Source of the DNA: Phytophthora hibernalis
Lineage: Eukaryota > Oomycota > Peronosporomycetes > Peronosporales > Peronosporaceae
Direction of reading: 5' to 3'
DNA: 64,000 nucleotides
Assembly: GCA_012656075.1 (NCBI GenBank)
Contig: JAAKBF010000159.1
Location: forward strand, 558,001-622,000
Within the stretch, counting starts at the first letter, position 1. The number at the start of each line of letters is the position of its first letter. A program made the translations under genes and the position numbers. Shown one piece after another: positions 35,230 through 46,866 of this stretch. Under the pieces are notes generated by a model, which was not told the origin of the DNA, did not search any database, and saw only the letters and a list, made by a program, of their open reading frames with translations.

Positions 35230-35544
35230 TAACCTTTAAATGTAGATATGACAGAATGATACGGAGGCCCTTTTCAGGCCTCGCCCGCCAGTCCAACGAA
35301 CGCAAGCTCACAGGCTGGCTGCATCACTTGGGGTAAGAGTTCACAGACTCGCCCTATCGCATCGACTGGCTGAACCAACGGCGCCTTCGCTTCCGAATGG
35401 CGAAGTCCATCGTGGACGGCCAGTGGCGCAACCGATATCTTGAGCGCTCGAAGCCCACCCCGAGCGTTATCCTCAAGGAGGTTGTGCAGAAGATCCAGAA
35501 GTTGTGGCAGTCACAGCCGGTAGAACCATTCAGTATTCTCGGGC
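35230..35544. other. Short unassigned stretch between Gypsy-1 and Gypsy-2
   Basis: Lies between the Gypsy-1 LTR and the stop of the Gypsy-2 chromodomain. A plus-strand frame here (RMAKSIVDGQWRNRYLER onwards) looks protein-like and continues antisense into Gypsy-2. It is probably Gypsy-2 3' sequence or an older gag remnant. Confidence 0.3.
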
Positions 35545-37808
35545 GGTTAGCGCCGACCGGCTCCGAGCCAGCGGTCATAAGCGAACACGATGTAGGCGCA
35601 GTCCTCCAAGATACGGCTACCAGCCTCCCACGTGCTTTGCTCCTCCAGATAGCCGCGCCACTTCACCAGATATTGGTAGTGACCGCTATGCCCGCGGCGC
35701 CTCAATATTCTCTCGACATGGAAGTAGAGAGCGCCCTCATTACCAATCAGTGGGGCGGGGACGCAACGGACGCGTCGACGGATCGGGACGCTCCGCGTCA
35801 GGCGTCGACGTCGCGCGCTCTAGCGCTTGTTGGTCATTCCGATCACACGAAGCTCGTGACTGCCGTGGAGGGTTGCCAGTGGCTCTTGGAGTCACAGCGG
35901 ACTGACGTAGTGGCCCTGCGAGGGTCTCTGCACTCCGTCGAGTCGACTGTGAACCATTTGGCTCGAAGCGTGGATCAGCTGGAGCATCGTGCGGGTGATC
36001 GCCATCGGCAGCTCGATCGCTTGACCGAGGACCTCCGGCGCGCGCTCTGTCGATGCTCGGAGATCGAGAGGGGTGTCGCGAATGACCGTGCTGAGCTTCA
36101 GAAGCACATTGGGTGGCTCCGCGACCACTACTCTCGCGTCGAGGTGTTGGAGAGCCGTGCCCTCCGACTGCTCCGCCACCTGCGACTCCTCCTCCTGCTG
36201 CGGCCGTTCCTCGGCAGGATAAGATACAGATGATGGCGAGCGCGTTTCGCCACTTCGCGAATTCGTCGGACTCTCAGAGTCATTCGCCTCGGCCTGGTGA
36301 TACGGCTTGAGAAGTCGCACGTAGAACGTCGGGTGCGTGGCCATAGCTGACGGCAGATCCAACGTGTACGCGTTGCCATGGACCCCAATGCCCTTGAACG
36401 GCCCCACAAACCTTAGTCGAAGCTTCGAGCTGCCCACCGTAGTGACCGCCTGCATAGGGAGATTCTTAGCGTTTAATATGACCTGGTCCCCAAGTTTAAA
36501 CACGTTCACGTTCCTCCGCCCGTGGCGATCACTGTTTTCCTTCTGTGTGTCTTGAGCAGCTGCCATAGCGTCCCGGACGCGTTGCTTTACGGCTTCACCA
36601 GTCTCGATGAACGCCAACAGGTTCCGTTTGACGGACGGACGCAGGCCTTTAAGGCCCCGCGGATATTCGGCGTTATCCTCTCCCCCACCCAAATTAGAAG
36701 CCGGAGGTAACGACAGTGGTGTATGCGGATGGCGTAGCTCGTTAACGTAGAAAGGGGTAAAACCCGTCGACGAATGCACAGCATTGCTCAGCGCGAACTC
36801 CACCTGCGACAGCAGCGTGCTCCATTTTGTGGGTTCCTTGGCGCAGACGCTGCGCAACACATCTTCTAACACGCGGTTCACCGGCTCGGTTTGACCGTCT
36901 GTCTGCGGATGGTCCGCCGTGGACATGTCCAATCTCGTTCCGAGAAGACGGAACAAGTGTTTCCAGAAGTGTGAGACAAAGCGGGGATCCCGATCACACA
37001 CGAACGCCTCCGGAAGGCCATTATGTCGAAAGACATTATCGGCAAAGAGTTAAGCCGCTTGCAGCGCCGTCACACTCTTTTTCACCGCGGCTAGGCGCAC
37101 CATCTTGCCGAGACGGCAAACGAAGACCAAGATGCCAGTGTGGCCGCGTGCATCCGCCGGAAGCTCGAAGATGAAATCCATGCTCACCGAGCGCCAACAA
37201 TCGGCCTCACCGGCAAGCTCATCCAGGAAGCCGGCGACGAGGGAGCGGGTTTCACACGTTGGCACATTTCGCACGTCTGTACGTACTTACGAACCCACTT
37301 GTACATGTGAGGCCACCAGAAGTTGCGCGCCACGGATGTGTACGTCTTCTCACGTTCACGATGGCCGCTGAGCGGCGTGTCGTGACCTCGTAGAGAATGC
37401 GATGCCGCAAGTCCTCGTCGTTAGGCACCACTATTCGAGGCTCATTACCTTCATCGACTTGGTAATAGAGTAGACCATCTTCCAGCGAGTAGCGGTGCAA
37501 CCGCGAGCGCTGCCGAGCAGTTATCTCCACAGCTGCCTACCGAGTGCCTTAACGAGATCAGACAGATCCTCGTCCTCGGCATACGCTTCTCGCAGAAGCT
37601 CATAGAGCGGGGACTCGAGGTACGCAACATGCGCCAGACCGTAGTCCGGACGTCGGGAAAGTGCGTCCTCGAGGACGTTCTGCTTTTCTGGCTTGTACTC
37701 CACCGTGAAGTTATACTCCGTGAAGAAGGAGAACCACCGCGCCATGCGTTGGGAGAGATGAGGCGACGACGTCGCAGTCCGCAAGGACGCATGGTCTGTG
37801 TAGATCAC
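35545..37808 (-). mobile_element. Gypsy-2: truncated chromodomain Gypsy, RNase H to chromodomain
   Basis: Read right to left: RNase H end (YTDHASLRTATSSPHLSQRM, LEDALSRRPDYG); integrase H2C2 region (37252-37530); a core piece, WRSVSMDFIFELPADARGHT; then DRDPRFVSHFWKHLFRLLGT, HPQTDGQTEPVNRVLEDVLR and STGFTPFYVNELRHPHTPL. The integrase C-terminus (KLRLRFVGPFKGIGVHG) and a chromodomain at about 35548-35690, YLVKWRGYLEEQSTWEA, end the reading at a stop at 35545. Gag, protease and RT are missing: the element is cut at 37808, exactly where Gypsy-3's LTR starts. It is related to, but not a copy of, Gypsy-1. Confidence 0.8.
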
Positions 37809-37812
37809 AAAG

Positions 37813-38845
37813 TGTGGTGTAGGGAAATCCAGATTTTGGATAACCCTACACTAGGGATGCCTAAGCTAGACCAGTGGGTACATCGCACTCATGAGGATCA
37901 AGAGGGTACACCACCAAGTGGATACACCGCCAACGCCAAGTGGATACACCGCCAAGTGGATACATCGCACTCAACAGGGAACGGACTTAATCACGAACCG
38001 CATTTAGCCGGACTCAGCGAAGGACGGACTCAGCGATGTACGGACTCGGCGATAATCGACTCGGCGAAGGTTGGACTCGGCGAAAGTTGGACTCGGCGAA
38101 AGTCGACTTGGCGAGAATATGCCTGAAGGGATAAATCAGGACCTGGGCGAAGAGTCGCCGTGAGGTAAGAAACAGCTCTACACCAAGGGACGGAGCTGAG
38201 CGAAGAGTCGCAGGGAGATCTGAAACGACTCCATTTCATTACATATTTGTAAATGACCGATAGAAGAACGTAGAGAAGAGCCCGAAGGAGCTCTCCAAAG
38301 ACATAGAGATAACCATGTGAGCAGAATCTTCTAAGTCCAAGAACAGCGTACACTTTTCCGGTAAGTCTCTGCGTGGGATAGATTATCTCTGCCGTCGTTC
38401 CCCGAGAGGCATAGCTTGTAGGGGAGCCGTCTGATAGCGCCAAGAGATCAAGGTCAGCCCGGGGTGGGCACTTCTCGCTACCAAGCGAAAACAAGTCTCG
38501 TCGATTCGACGAGCCGGTGGGTCTGTACAACCCAGGACACCGTAACCTCCTAGCTGGGCGTAATCTGCGCCTGGTGACCTGTAAAAGCTCGCGCACTGCC
38601 GTCCATCCTTTGGTGGAGGGCACAGGGTTTTGCACGGAGAACGCCCCGCTCTGGCGAGTCTCTGGAGAGTTTGGAGCTTGGTACCCGTCGGGATCAACAC
38701 TCAACTGAACCCTGCTGGGGCGAACCGCAAAGGGAACCAACAGGAACCCTGCGCAAGCCCAACATCGCCGACCTGACTCGGCGAATTGTTGTGCTGTTGC
38801 GTGGAAGCCGAACTAACGACGTTTTCTGTGAATCACAACACCACA
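37813..38845 (+). repeat. Gypsy-3 5' LTR (1.03 kb)
   Basis: Begins TGTGGTGT and ends ACACCACA, an 8-bp terminal inverted repeat typical of LTR ends. One base on, a primer-binding site starts TGGTGCCGCGACCCGGGAT. The LTR contains tandem repeats: GTGGATACACCGCCAA units at about 37917-37975 and seven about 16-bp units carrying ACTCRGCGA at 38012-38114. No 3' LTR is present in the window. Confidence 0.8.
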
Positions 38846-38846
38846 A

Positions 38847-38865
38847 CTGGTGCCGCGACCCGGGA
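38847..38865 (+). promoter_or_regulatory. Gypsy-3 primer-binding site
   Basis: TGGTGCCGCGACCCGGGAT directly follows the LTR. It starts with TGG, complementary to a tRNA CCA end. The priming tRNA was not identified. Confidence 0.65.
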
Positions 38866-38932
38866 TTCAGGGGTGTGCTTTGTTTTCGCAGGTACCAAGT
38901 ACAACCAAGTATAGAGCAACAAGTGAGAGAAG

Positions 38933-41900
38933 ATGGTCAAGGGATCGCCAAATTTGACCGACGCAAGCCCGGCGACGGCCGGAGGGTCGCCGTTCGATGA
39001 TTCGGACTCGGCAAGAGCCAGCATTACCGCCGAGGACGCGGAGGTGACGCGCTCCGTCCAGTTCGACGACTTCGACGATAACGAAGACCATGGAAGCGAG
39101 GAGGAGGAAGAAGAAGAGAAGGATGTTGATGAAGGGACGGAGTACGACGACGTGAAGAGAGTCGTCGATCTCCGTGAAGAATTCAACGAGTTGTCGCTGC
39201 AGGTGACCCGCATGGGAGCTCCTCGCCCAGTCGAGCGGAACCTCGCAGCGGAACACGGCGATGACGATGACGACGAATAAGACGTGACCGACCGCCGCTC
39301 GTTCCCAAGGCGACGAAGAATGTCGAAACACCGAAGGCAAACCGAGTCCTGGCCCGACTCGTCGAAGAAATGAAGACTAACAGTCGGTGGATCAACATGT
39401 TCGCTCCGATGTACATGTGTCAAGCGAAGTGGGCCCAACTCAGCGAGGAATTGGGTCAACCCATCAATAGCCAAACGATGGACCAACTCGTCGAGAACAC
39501 GGTGATATTACTCCGAGCAATGGGATACCGGTGCGGCCATAAGCCTTCGACACCGGCGCTGACATCTTGGAGTGCGCACGCGGTTGCCGTCGAGCTGATG
39601 AGATGGAAGCGCAAATTGAAAGACTTGTTCGGGATGCAAGGTGGACCAAAGGGCAATTACCCAAGGCTCGCCGAGGTGAAGAAATCGACGAGACCAAATT
39701 GGTTCCACCACAACCGTACGTCACTGAGCCGTACGTCTTCCCCGAGCCGAGTGAAGACCCAGCGAAAGTTCCGTTGCCGAAGAAACCCGAGACGAAGCGT
39801 GGTGTAGTCCGGAGCACTGAGGGAACACCGTATTTCGCCGACTCGCACATGCAAACTCCGAAGAAGGCCAGCGATCCGCCAGCTCGACGCCCGATGGCAG
39901 ATTTTATCACTGCTGAAGAAGCTGCCGAGCTCCGTCGCTTGATCCGTTCGGACGCCGCAGCACTTGCAGCCCCTGGAGGGGATGATCAACTCAGCGATGA
40001 AGACGATTACCCTGGGCACCGCGATGTCGATGAGTCGCCTCATGATCACATCCGCCAGATCAGCTTCGACGGGGCTGAAAGCGACCGAGGACAAGTGTTG
40101 GAAATCAGGACGCATGCGCCGCTTGAGAAGATCACGACCTTTGACGGGAAGCGCTATCGGTCAGAAGATGCGTTACAATGGATCAAACGCTTCATCTACG
40201 AGATGAAGGGAACGTGCAAACGGCAAGATAAGTGGTGTGAACCATTCTCGCTGAGTCTGGGCAAGGCAGCTAAGGGTTGGTTCCGACAGCTTCCCAAGAA
40301 GACTCAGCGAAAGTGGAATCTCCTCAGTGAAGCTTTCCTGGACTACTTCTGCTCGCAATTCGACCAGTCGGCGCGAGCCCGCTACTACTCACCGAGACGC
40401 AGGGAGAATGACATGTCTGCGACTTCTTGCTGCGACCGAATGGCTACGCGCGAACCACCCACATCCAGTACGAGAAGGGTGGAGCTGACGCGGCCGACCA
40501 CGTCGAAATTTCCTGCTTAATTGCGGAGACGACGACATCGTGGATCTGTTGTACCCACAACGACTCAGCGATATTACGAAGGTCGAGAAAGTGATCAACC
40601 AGCGTTTACTCGTCGCGAAGCGCAAGAAACAACGCGATCGTCTGAACACAAGTCGCAGTAAGGATGCCAAACGGGCTGAGAAGAAGGGAGAACAAAATCG
40701 CAGAGTTGACTCCAAGAAACAGCAGGACGAACGTCGTGGTCGACAGGATGAAGACAGCAGTCGCCGAGTTACGCTAGCAGATGCGTCGATCGACGACCTG
40801 TGGGCAGCACTCGACATTCGCCGAGCTACGGCAAACACCGACCTCTACGACTCGTCGAATGGCGAAAGCGACGCGAGCGAAGTTCTCAACCAAGACTCTG
40901 AAGAAGACTCGTACTACATCGATGCCGGTAATACTACCGGAGATTCTAACCGATATCAGCAGAACTCGTCAAATCCAGTGCGAACTCTTCCGACGCTTCG
41001 AGAAACTCGCCAAGTTCGTTAAGACGTCAGTCGACAAGTCTATTGTCCTGGACGATCTTCAGGACATCTACTCGTCGAGCCATTTAAACTAGTGGGCTCG
41101 CCAACCATGTCTGGGTTGGACAACAACGGGCTGCCACAGTCAGCAGAACCAGCAGTCGAAGCGAACTACGTGTTTGCTTCTGTTGGGGAAGCGGAACGGC
41201 CCGACGAGTGGAGTGAGAATGAGAGTGATGAAGAGAGCGGACGAACGGATGTGGACGAGAGTTGTGGGCTCGGCGAGTCGAATGAAGACGAAGACCGAGC
41301 TATTGGAAGTATGGATGGAACTCAGCGACCGATGATTTCGATAGGTCAAGCCAAGAGATGGAAGTTGCTCCCTGGTGAGCGACTGGGATGGTGGTCATCG
41401 AGGAAATTCGATCGCCGAGTGAGAATGAGAGCTCTAGTGATGGGAGCTGTGAATGATGAGCGGACAAAAATCCTGTTGGATACCGAAGCGTTCGCTAGGA
41501 AGTTGCGACTGAAACGACTCACCAACAACGACATGAAGATCGATGTCCAAGGAATCGCCAAGTCAAAGTGGCGACCACCTCTCGCGCAATCGTTAAAGTT
41601 ACGCTGGGGTGGGAAGTGGTTTACGAATTCGAGGTGTGGATTATGCCTCATCATGCTGGAGTCGACATACCGACTTCATGATATCAGCCGGTATCAGGCT
41701 GGACTCGTACAATTCAATGGCCAAACTGCCCGATGAAGTCGTGGTGCCACTAATCAAGTCGTCGAGGGATGTTGACGACACAGAGTACAGTCGAGAAGTG
41801 ATCGGAGGCCCACGGGAGACATTGGACATTATGGGGAGAGAAATCGCCCAGTTCAAGTTGAGACGGCGACATCCCAGCGAATCGACGCATGAGCTGTGGG

Positions 41901-43905
41901 TCGCCAATTGCAAGGGGTGATTCCAACGGTCGAGCACAACGCTATTGGACGAGCCGTGCGGGTGTTGCTGACAAACTTCACAGCGAGCCTGACGTGGTGT
42001 TCAGCCCACTTCCCAGTGGTTCTATGGATGCCCCACGGAGTACTGCCGCAGGACGATGGTTATGTGCGGGTGAACTCAGCGAAATATCGCGACTGGAAAG
42101 TGCTGGCCTTCGAGGGCGCTCTCGACAACCGACTCCTAAGGAAAGAGCAACGGCTATATATGGAATGACTTAGTCGATAGCCTCCCGCTGTCAAAAGGCC
42201 ACAGTACGAGACGCCGACGGCTATAAAACCGAGACCCGTCCAACCAGAGGAAGACAACGCTCGTGAATCACTAGAAGTCGACGAGCTCGACGAAGATCCG
42301 ACGGGTGTATCTAACTCAGCGAGCGGAGAAATACCTCAGAGTGAGGCCATGGACGGATGTCGATCCTCTAATCGACATAACGGAAAAGGAAAGGAGTGAC
42401 GGGCAGCTACCGCCATTGAATCAGCAAGACTCGGCGATAGCCACTGTCCAAAGCGAAGGACATCAGAGAAGATGTTCCACCAAAATGGACAGGGGTGACC
42501 AATGGGACCCCGGCGAACAACAGCCAGACCGACATACTCCTGGGCTACGGAAGCCAGGACTCGTCGAATCGGGAGAATTGGAGATATCAGATACTCCATT
42601 GAGCCCAAATCTAGCTGAAGACCTTCGGTTGCGGTTTCTCGCGGCCGCCGAAGAACTCGAGATGTACCTCTCGACGGCTGACGTCGTCCTCGAAGACGGG
42701 TCAGAACTCGCCGAGTTTGAACATTTGTCGAGCGATGAGAGTTTAACAGATTACGCTCATGAGCTGGCCTTCTTGCCTGACCTGACAGAATCGTTATCAA
42801 CGAAGCTAGTCTACGAAGGCGACAACGTTATATCTCCAGCGCACGATGTCCGACAGCAACAGAAGCTCGTCGAAACCTTGAAACGGCATGAAAATATCAT
42901 GATCTCGAGTGGGAATGCGCTCCCACCACCGGCATACGGTGTGGTCTGCGATATCGACGTCCAAGGGCACGAACCCATCAATCAAAGTGCTCGGTGAGTG
43001 CCACTGAAGAACTTGAGCAAACTTTATGAGCTTTTGAAAGAATTACTTCAGGCAGGGCGCGTGTCATTTTCGAAGGGTCATTGGGCCTCGCCAATCGTGA
43101 TTGTCATGAAAAAGAACGGTGTCGACATTAGGCTTTGCATCGACTACGAGCTGGTAAACGCAATTACGGTCGGCATGGAATACGCAATGCCGCTGGTCGA
43201 CGACTTGCTGACGGAACTCGAGAGCTACTTATGGTTCTGTTCCCTCGACGCTGCTAGTGGATTTTGGGCCGTAATGATGACTCGACGAGCTCGCAAAATT
43301 TCAGCTTTTGTGTGTGCTCGGGCACTGCGAGTGGTTGCGCATGCCGTTTGGGCTTAAAAATGCGCCCATGATTTATCAGCGACTCATCGACAATGCTCTC
43401 TGAGGCTACGTGCAACCGAGTGGTGGCTGGGCTACATTCGCCGGGAAGATGCGACTCGCTGAGACTGCAGCAATTGCCCAGCTAAAGCAACGACCATCCC
43501 GGCTAACGCTAGGAGCCGATTCGATGAGTCTAAGCACCAAATTTGAAGCCGACTACCGATCTCTCGATGGGTCTGACCCGCTGCAAGAGCTCGTCAACAG
43601 CCCTGAGAATGACATGTTCAGTACGGGTGAATCGGACGAGTCACAGTTGATTCCGGTCTTTGGTCGACGGTCGTTTGTCGACGATATTTGCTTTGGCGGT
43701 GCAACATTCGACGAGTGCCTCAACACGCTCGACCGGTTGCTACACCGATTCGCCGAGTGCAGAATCAGTGTGAGCCTTACCAAAAGCATATTTGTCCAGC
43801 CGATGGTCGACTTCTTGTCTGACAAAGTGACAGCGGACGGAATTGCCGCGGATCCCAAGAAGCCGGCCGCGATCGCTGAGGTTCCATTCCCGTCGTCTAA
43901 AAGGG
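38933..43905 (+). pseudogene. Gypsy-3 gag-pol, broken and 3'-truncated
   Basis: Gag starts at 38933 (MVKGSPNLTDASPATAGG) with an acidic coiled N-terminus and shifts frame near 39290 and 39600. The capsid-like core is FDGKRYRSEDALQWIKRF, KAAKGWFRQLPKKTQRKWNL and FLDYFCSQFDQSARARY at about 40130-40390. A linker with a degenerate protease region follows (41.1-42.2 kb). The reverse transcriptase begins near 43000 (WASPIVIVMKKNGVDIRLCI, DYELVNAI, FCSLDAASGFWAVMMT). The palm motif FVDDICFGG lies near 43675-43700 after an insert of roughly 80 codons. Sequence ends near 43905 against the chimeric ORF; RNase H and integrase are missing. Frameshifts and stops are frequent. Confidence 0.75.
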
Positions 43906-43920
43906 GGTCGCCATATTCGC

Positions 43921-45937
43921 TCACCTCCTTGGCCGCGAGACATGAACCACTGGGTAGAACCGATAACCACTCCGATCCGGCAGCTCTAGTTCATATGCGA
44001 ACTCTTCAACCTTCTTCTTGATCCGGAATGGCCCGTGCCATCGGTGTGCTAGCTTCTTGGTCAATCCTGGTTTCACGCGCTCCATGTAGAGCCACACCCT
44101 GCTCCCAGGCTTGTGAAAGTCCAGCAGCGTGCCCTTCTGTACGTTGCCCGATACTTCCACTGACTCAGCGAGCTCCTGGCTTAGTGCGGCCATAATCACG
44201 TCCGACGGCAGCTCATGCCTCGGCCCCACAGCAACAGGCACAACCAACACGTTGCCCCGCATCTCAACGTCGAACGCCACTCGTCCGCCGTCCTTGACCG
44301 CAACGACGCGTCGTCCGGCTCGCTTGGTCAACTCGAAACCTCGGTTATCGAGTACCCCGTAGGAGCTAAGGTTGCGTATCACGTCCTTCGCAAAGTATAC
44401 GTTGGTGAGCTCTACCATTTGCTCCTCGCCGCACGCCGTGACGCGCAGCATCACCTTGCCACGCTTGGTGATGTTCAACGGCTCACCGTTGGGCTGTATG
44501 CCCTCGTCGCTGCACTCCTCAGCATCCACGAGAAACGACTCGTCGTTCACAAGGTGTCGACTGGATCCACTGTCCAGGATCCAGAGGCCATCGTGTTCGC
44601 CGAACTTTTCACCGACGGCCAGCGTAAGTTGCCCGCGCTGCTTGCGGTCCGGGCACGCTGCGCGCAGGTGACCGATTTGGACGCACTCATGACAGCTCCG
44701 CGTCTCCTGTCGCTCCTGGTGCTGGTTGTCGCGGTTTTTAACCGTGTCGTGTCCTAGCGACTTCTGCTTGGTCGACTCGGTCTCCCAAGACTGCGCGAAG
44801 TGCACGAGCTCCTCGGCGTGCTGCAGGTGGTCGGTCCGCGACTGGTCCACCTTGGCCATCAACACCGTGCGTAGCTCCGCGGAGGCGTACATAACGATGT
44901 TGTTCAGCACCAAGTAGTCAGCGCTGTTCCCCGTAGCTTCGGAGATGGCGACGAGGTACATGTAGTGCTCAGGCCACGACCGCTTGGTGTCCTTTGGCGC
45001 CGTGAACAGCTTCATGGCTTGGGCGGGCGTGATGTTCGTTTTGAACACGTCCAGCATCCGCTCCATCACGTACTGCAGCGTGGGCAACTGATTCCACCAC
45101 GTGTCCACCTCCTTGTTGTAGTACCTCTCGGCCGTACCCGACAGGTAATGTCCGAGGAGGTCTACCTTCACGTCCTCCGACCACGGGAAGCCGCATGACG
45201 ACTTCCCGAGCGCCACCTTCCGCTCGAATCTTCTGCCCCAATCCAGGAAACCGGACGTACAGCTCCTTGCCGTCGAACGGGCGTATCGCCAACTTCTTCT
45301 GGCGGGCGTCCGGGTATCGGAACTCCCCGCCCTGGTTCGCCGTAGGGACGGCTGATGGCTGAGCTTCTGGTTGCCGAGGTGCTGGCACCGGCAACGCTGA
45401 TGGCTGCTGCGCTCCTTGACCAGCTTGGGCAGCGTGCTCCGCCGCGTAGAGCATTTGCAGCTCCAACCTGCCGTAGCTCGGCTCGTGGGCCCCGACGTCT
45501 GCATGACGCAACCCGAAGTACGGCGGGGGAGCTGTCGGCCTGCGAGGGGTCTGCGTGTGCGGTGTGCCACCCAAGGAATCAATGTGCATCCTGGATCCGC
45601 GGCCCAGGGCCGACGCGAACAGGCTCGTGTCCATCAGGGTCTTGGGGTCCTTCTTGGGCGGCTCCAGGCGCTGCTCGAGCTTGGTCTGAGACTGCTCGAG
45701 CCTGTCCAGCCGACCAGCGACGCCACGAAGAAGCGTCAGCAACTCCGACGCTTCGTCCCCCCGTGGCCGCCGCCGTGAGGTCGGCGGGGTTGCCGTCACC
45801 CCTTGCGCGGGCGACGGCGGTGCTCTCCACTCCGTCGACGGAGTCGGTCCTTGCGCGACCTGGCTCCGCTTGCATCTTGGGCTCAAACCTGTTAGAAGTG
45901 CACGATTCAGAGTATAATGGAAAGTGAGATTCTGCAA
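43921..45937 (-). pseudogene. Chimeric retroelement protein: Copia-type gag-protease fused to Gypsy-type integrase tail
   Basis: The N-terminal gag frame starts at 45937 and shifts near 45250 into a long frame ending at 43921. Gag core: GKSSCGFPWSEDVKVDLLGH and YLSGTAERYYNKEVDTWWNQ. A CCHC knuckle follows (CHECVQIGHLRAACP), then a Copia-style protease, WILDSGSSRHLVND, with TNVYFAKDVIRNLSSYGVL. At about 44170 the reading passes without a stop into a Gypsy-type integrase C-terminus: PGSRVWLYMERVKPGLTKKL, AHRWHGPFRIKKKV and YPVVHVSRPRR. The integrase core, RT and RNase H are absent. Either a deletion joined two elements in frame, or this is an unusual lineage. No LTRs were found. Confidence 0.65.
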
Positions 45938-46352
45938 AGTCCTTACCCTTCGTCATTCAGGTCACAGCTGAGCGGCGCATCCGCCGGATCCTGACGCCAG
46001 AGCGACGCACCCCCCGATCTTGACGCCAGATCCGAGGGCTTTTCAACAGATGAACTATAACTCACCGAACATTTCATATACAAAGGTGAAGGCTAGTGAT
46101 GCAGCTCGCTGCTCGCGTACGTTTTGATCCGAGCAAGTTGCTCGAGAGGGCTGGAGCTCACGTGAAAACATTTTCACTGAGAATCCAAGGCGGTGAAAGG
46201 TGATGGACAAGAGGTGCAAGAGGTCTACAGCATGTGCCACTCTCTGAAGGGTTTTCCAAAATGCTGAAAATGCTTTTCCATGGCGCAGTCAAGCTCAGTC
46301 AAGTTGCATGCGATATGTTGGTCGATGAAGCGCACTTGCTTCACCACGAATA
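45938..46352. other. Unassigned sequence between chimeric retroelement and Crypton-like copy 2
   Basis: Contains a direct repeat of a GACGCCAGA-type word and a six-C run near 46010-46015. It could be leader or LTR sequence of the chimeric element. No protein-like frame. Confidence 0.3.
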
Positions 46353-46715
46353 CCATATCGTCCCGTCTCCGACCGTCAGTGCAACTCCGACGAACATCCG
46401 ACGCATCGCAAAATTTTATATCACACCAGATTGTGGAGGTTTCGTAAAAATACATCCTCTCAAATGATTGGCTCCTTGATAGGTGGTATACGTAATTACG
46501 CCTCGTAAATGAGTGGCGCACGTGCAATTTTGCTGCGCCATTTTGCCCTGTGAGGTCAGTGCTCGATTGACCACTCGGCGGGTGAATTGAGCGGGGTGTA
46601 CCGAGCATCGGTCACCTTAGAGGGTTTGTCGCGGCCACGAAGAACTGTGAATCACCGTTAATTCCCCGTCGAGCACTCCAGACGAGTACCCCTGTGAGGT
46701 TGTTGTCTAACCCCC

Positions 46716-46780
46716 ACCGATGTAGCTCAATGGAAGAGCTCCCGCAAGGGAAGAAGGTGGTTCAATTCCGCCCATCGGTA
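46716..46780 (+). ncRNA. tRNA-like element lacking an anticodon arm (copy 2)
   Basis: Identical over all 65 nt to 20479-20543: perfect 7-bp acceptor stem, D and T arms, TCCC-GCAA-GGGA hairpin in place of the anticodon arm, and TTTT just downstream. The flank has CCCCC where copy 1 has CCCC. Confidence 0.7.
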
Positions 46781-46866
46781 AATTTTCTATGCTCGAATGA
46801 CTGCTGCAGACCTGACATCAACGGAAGCACCGACTACAAGGACGCGGGAAAGAAGATCGTGTTGCG

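Noticed and set aside
37915..38120. Possible CRISPR-like array
   Set aside because: The units are contiguous tandem repeats without unique spacers, inside a eukaryotic LTR.
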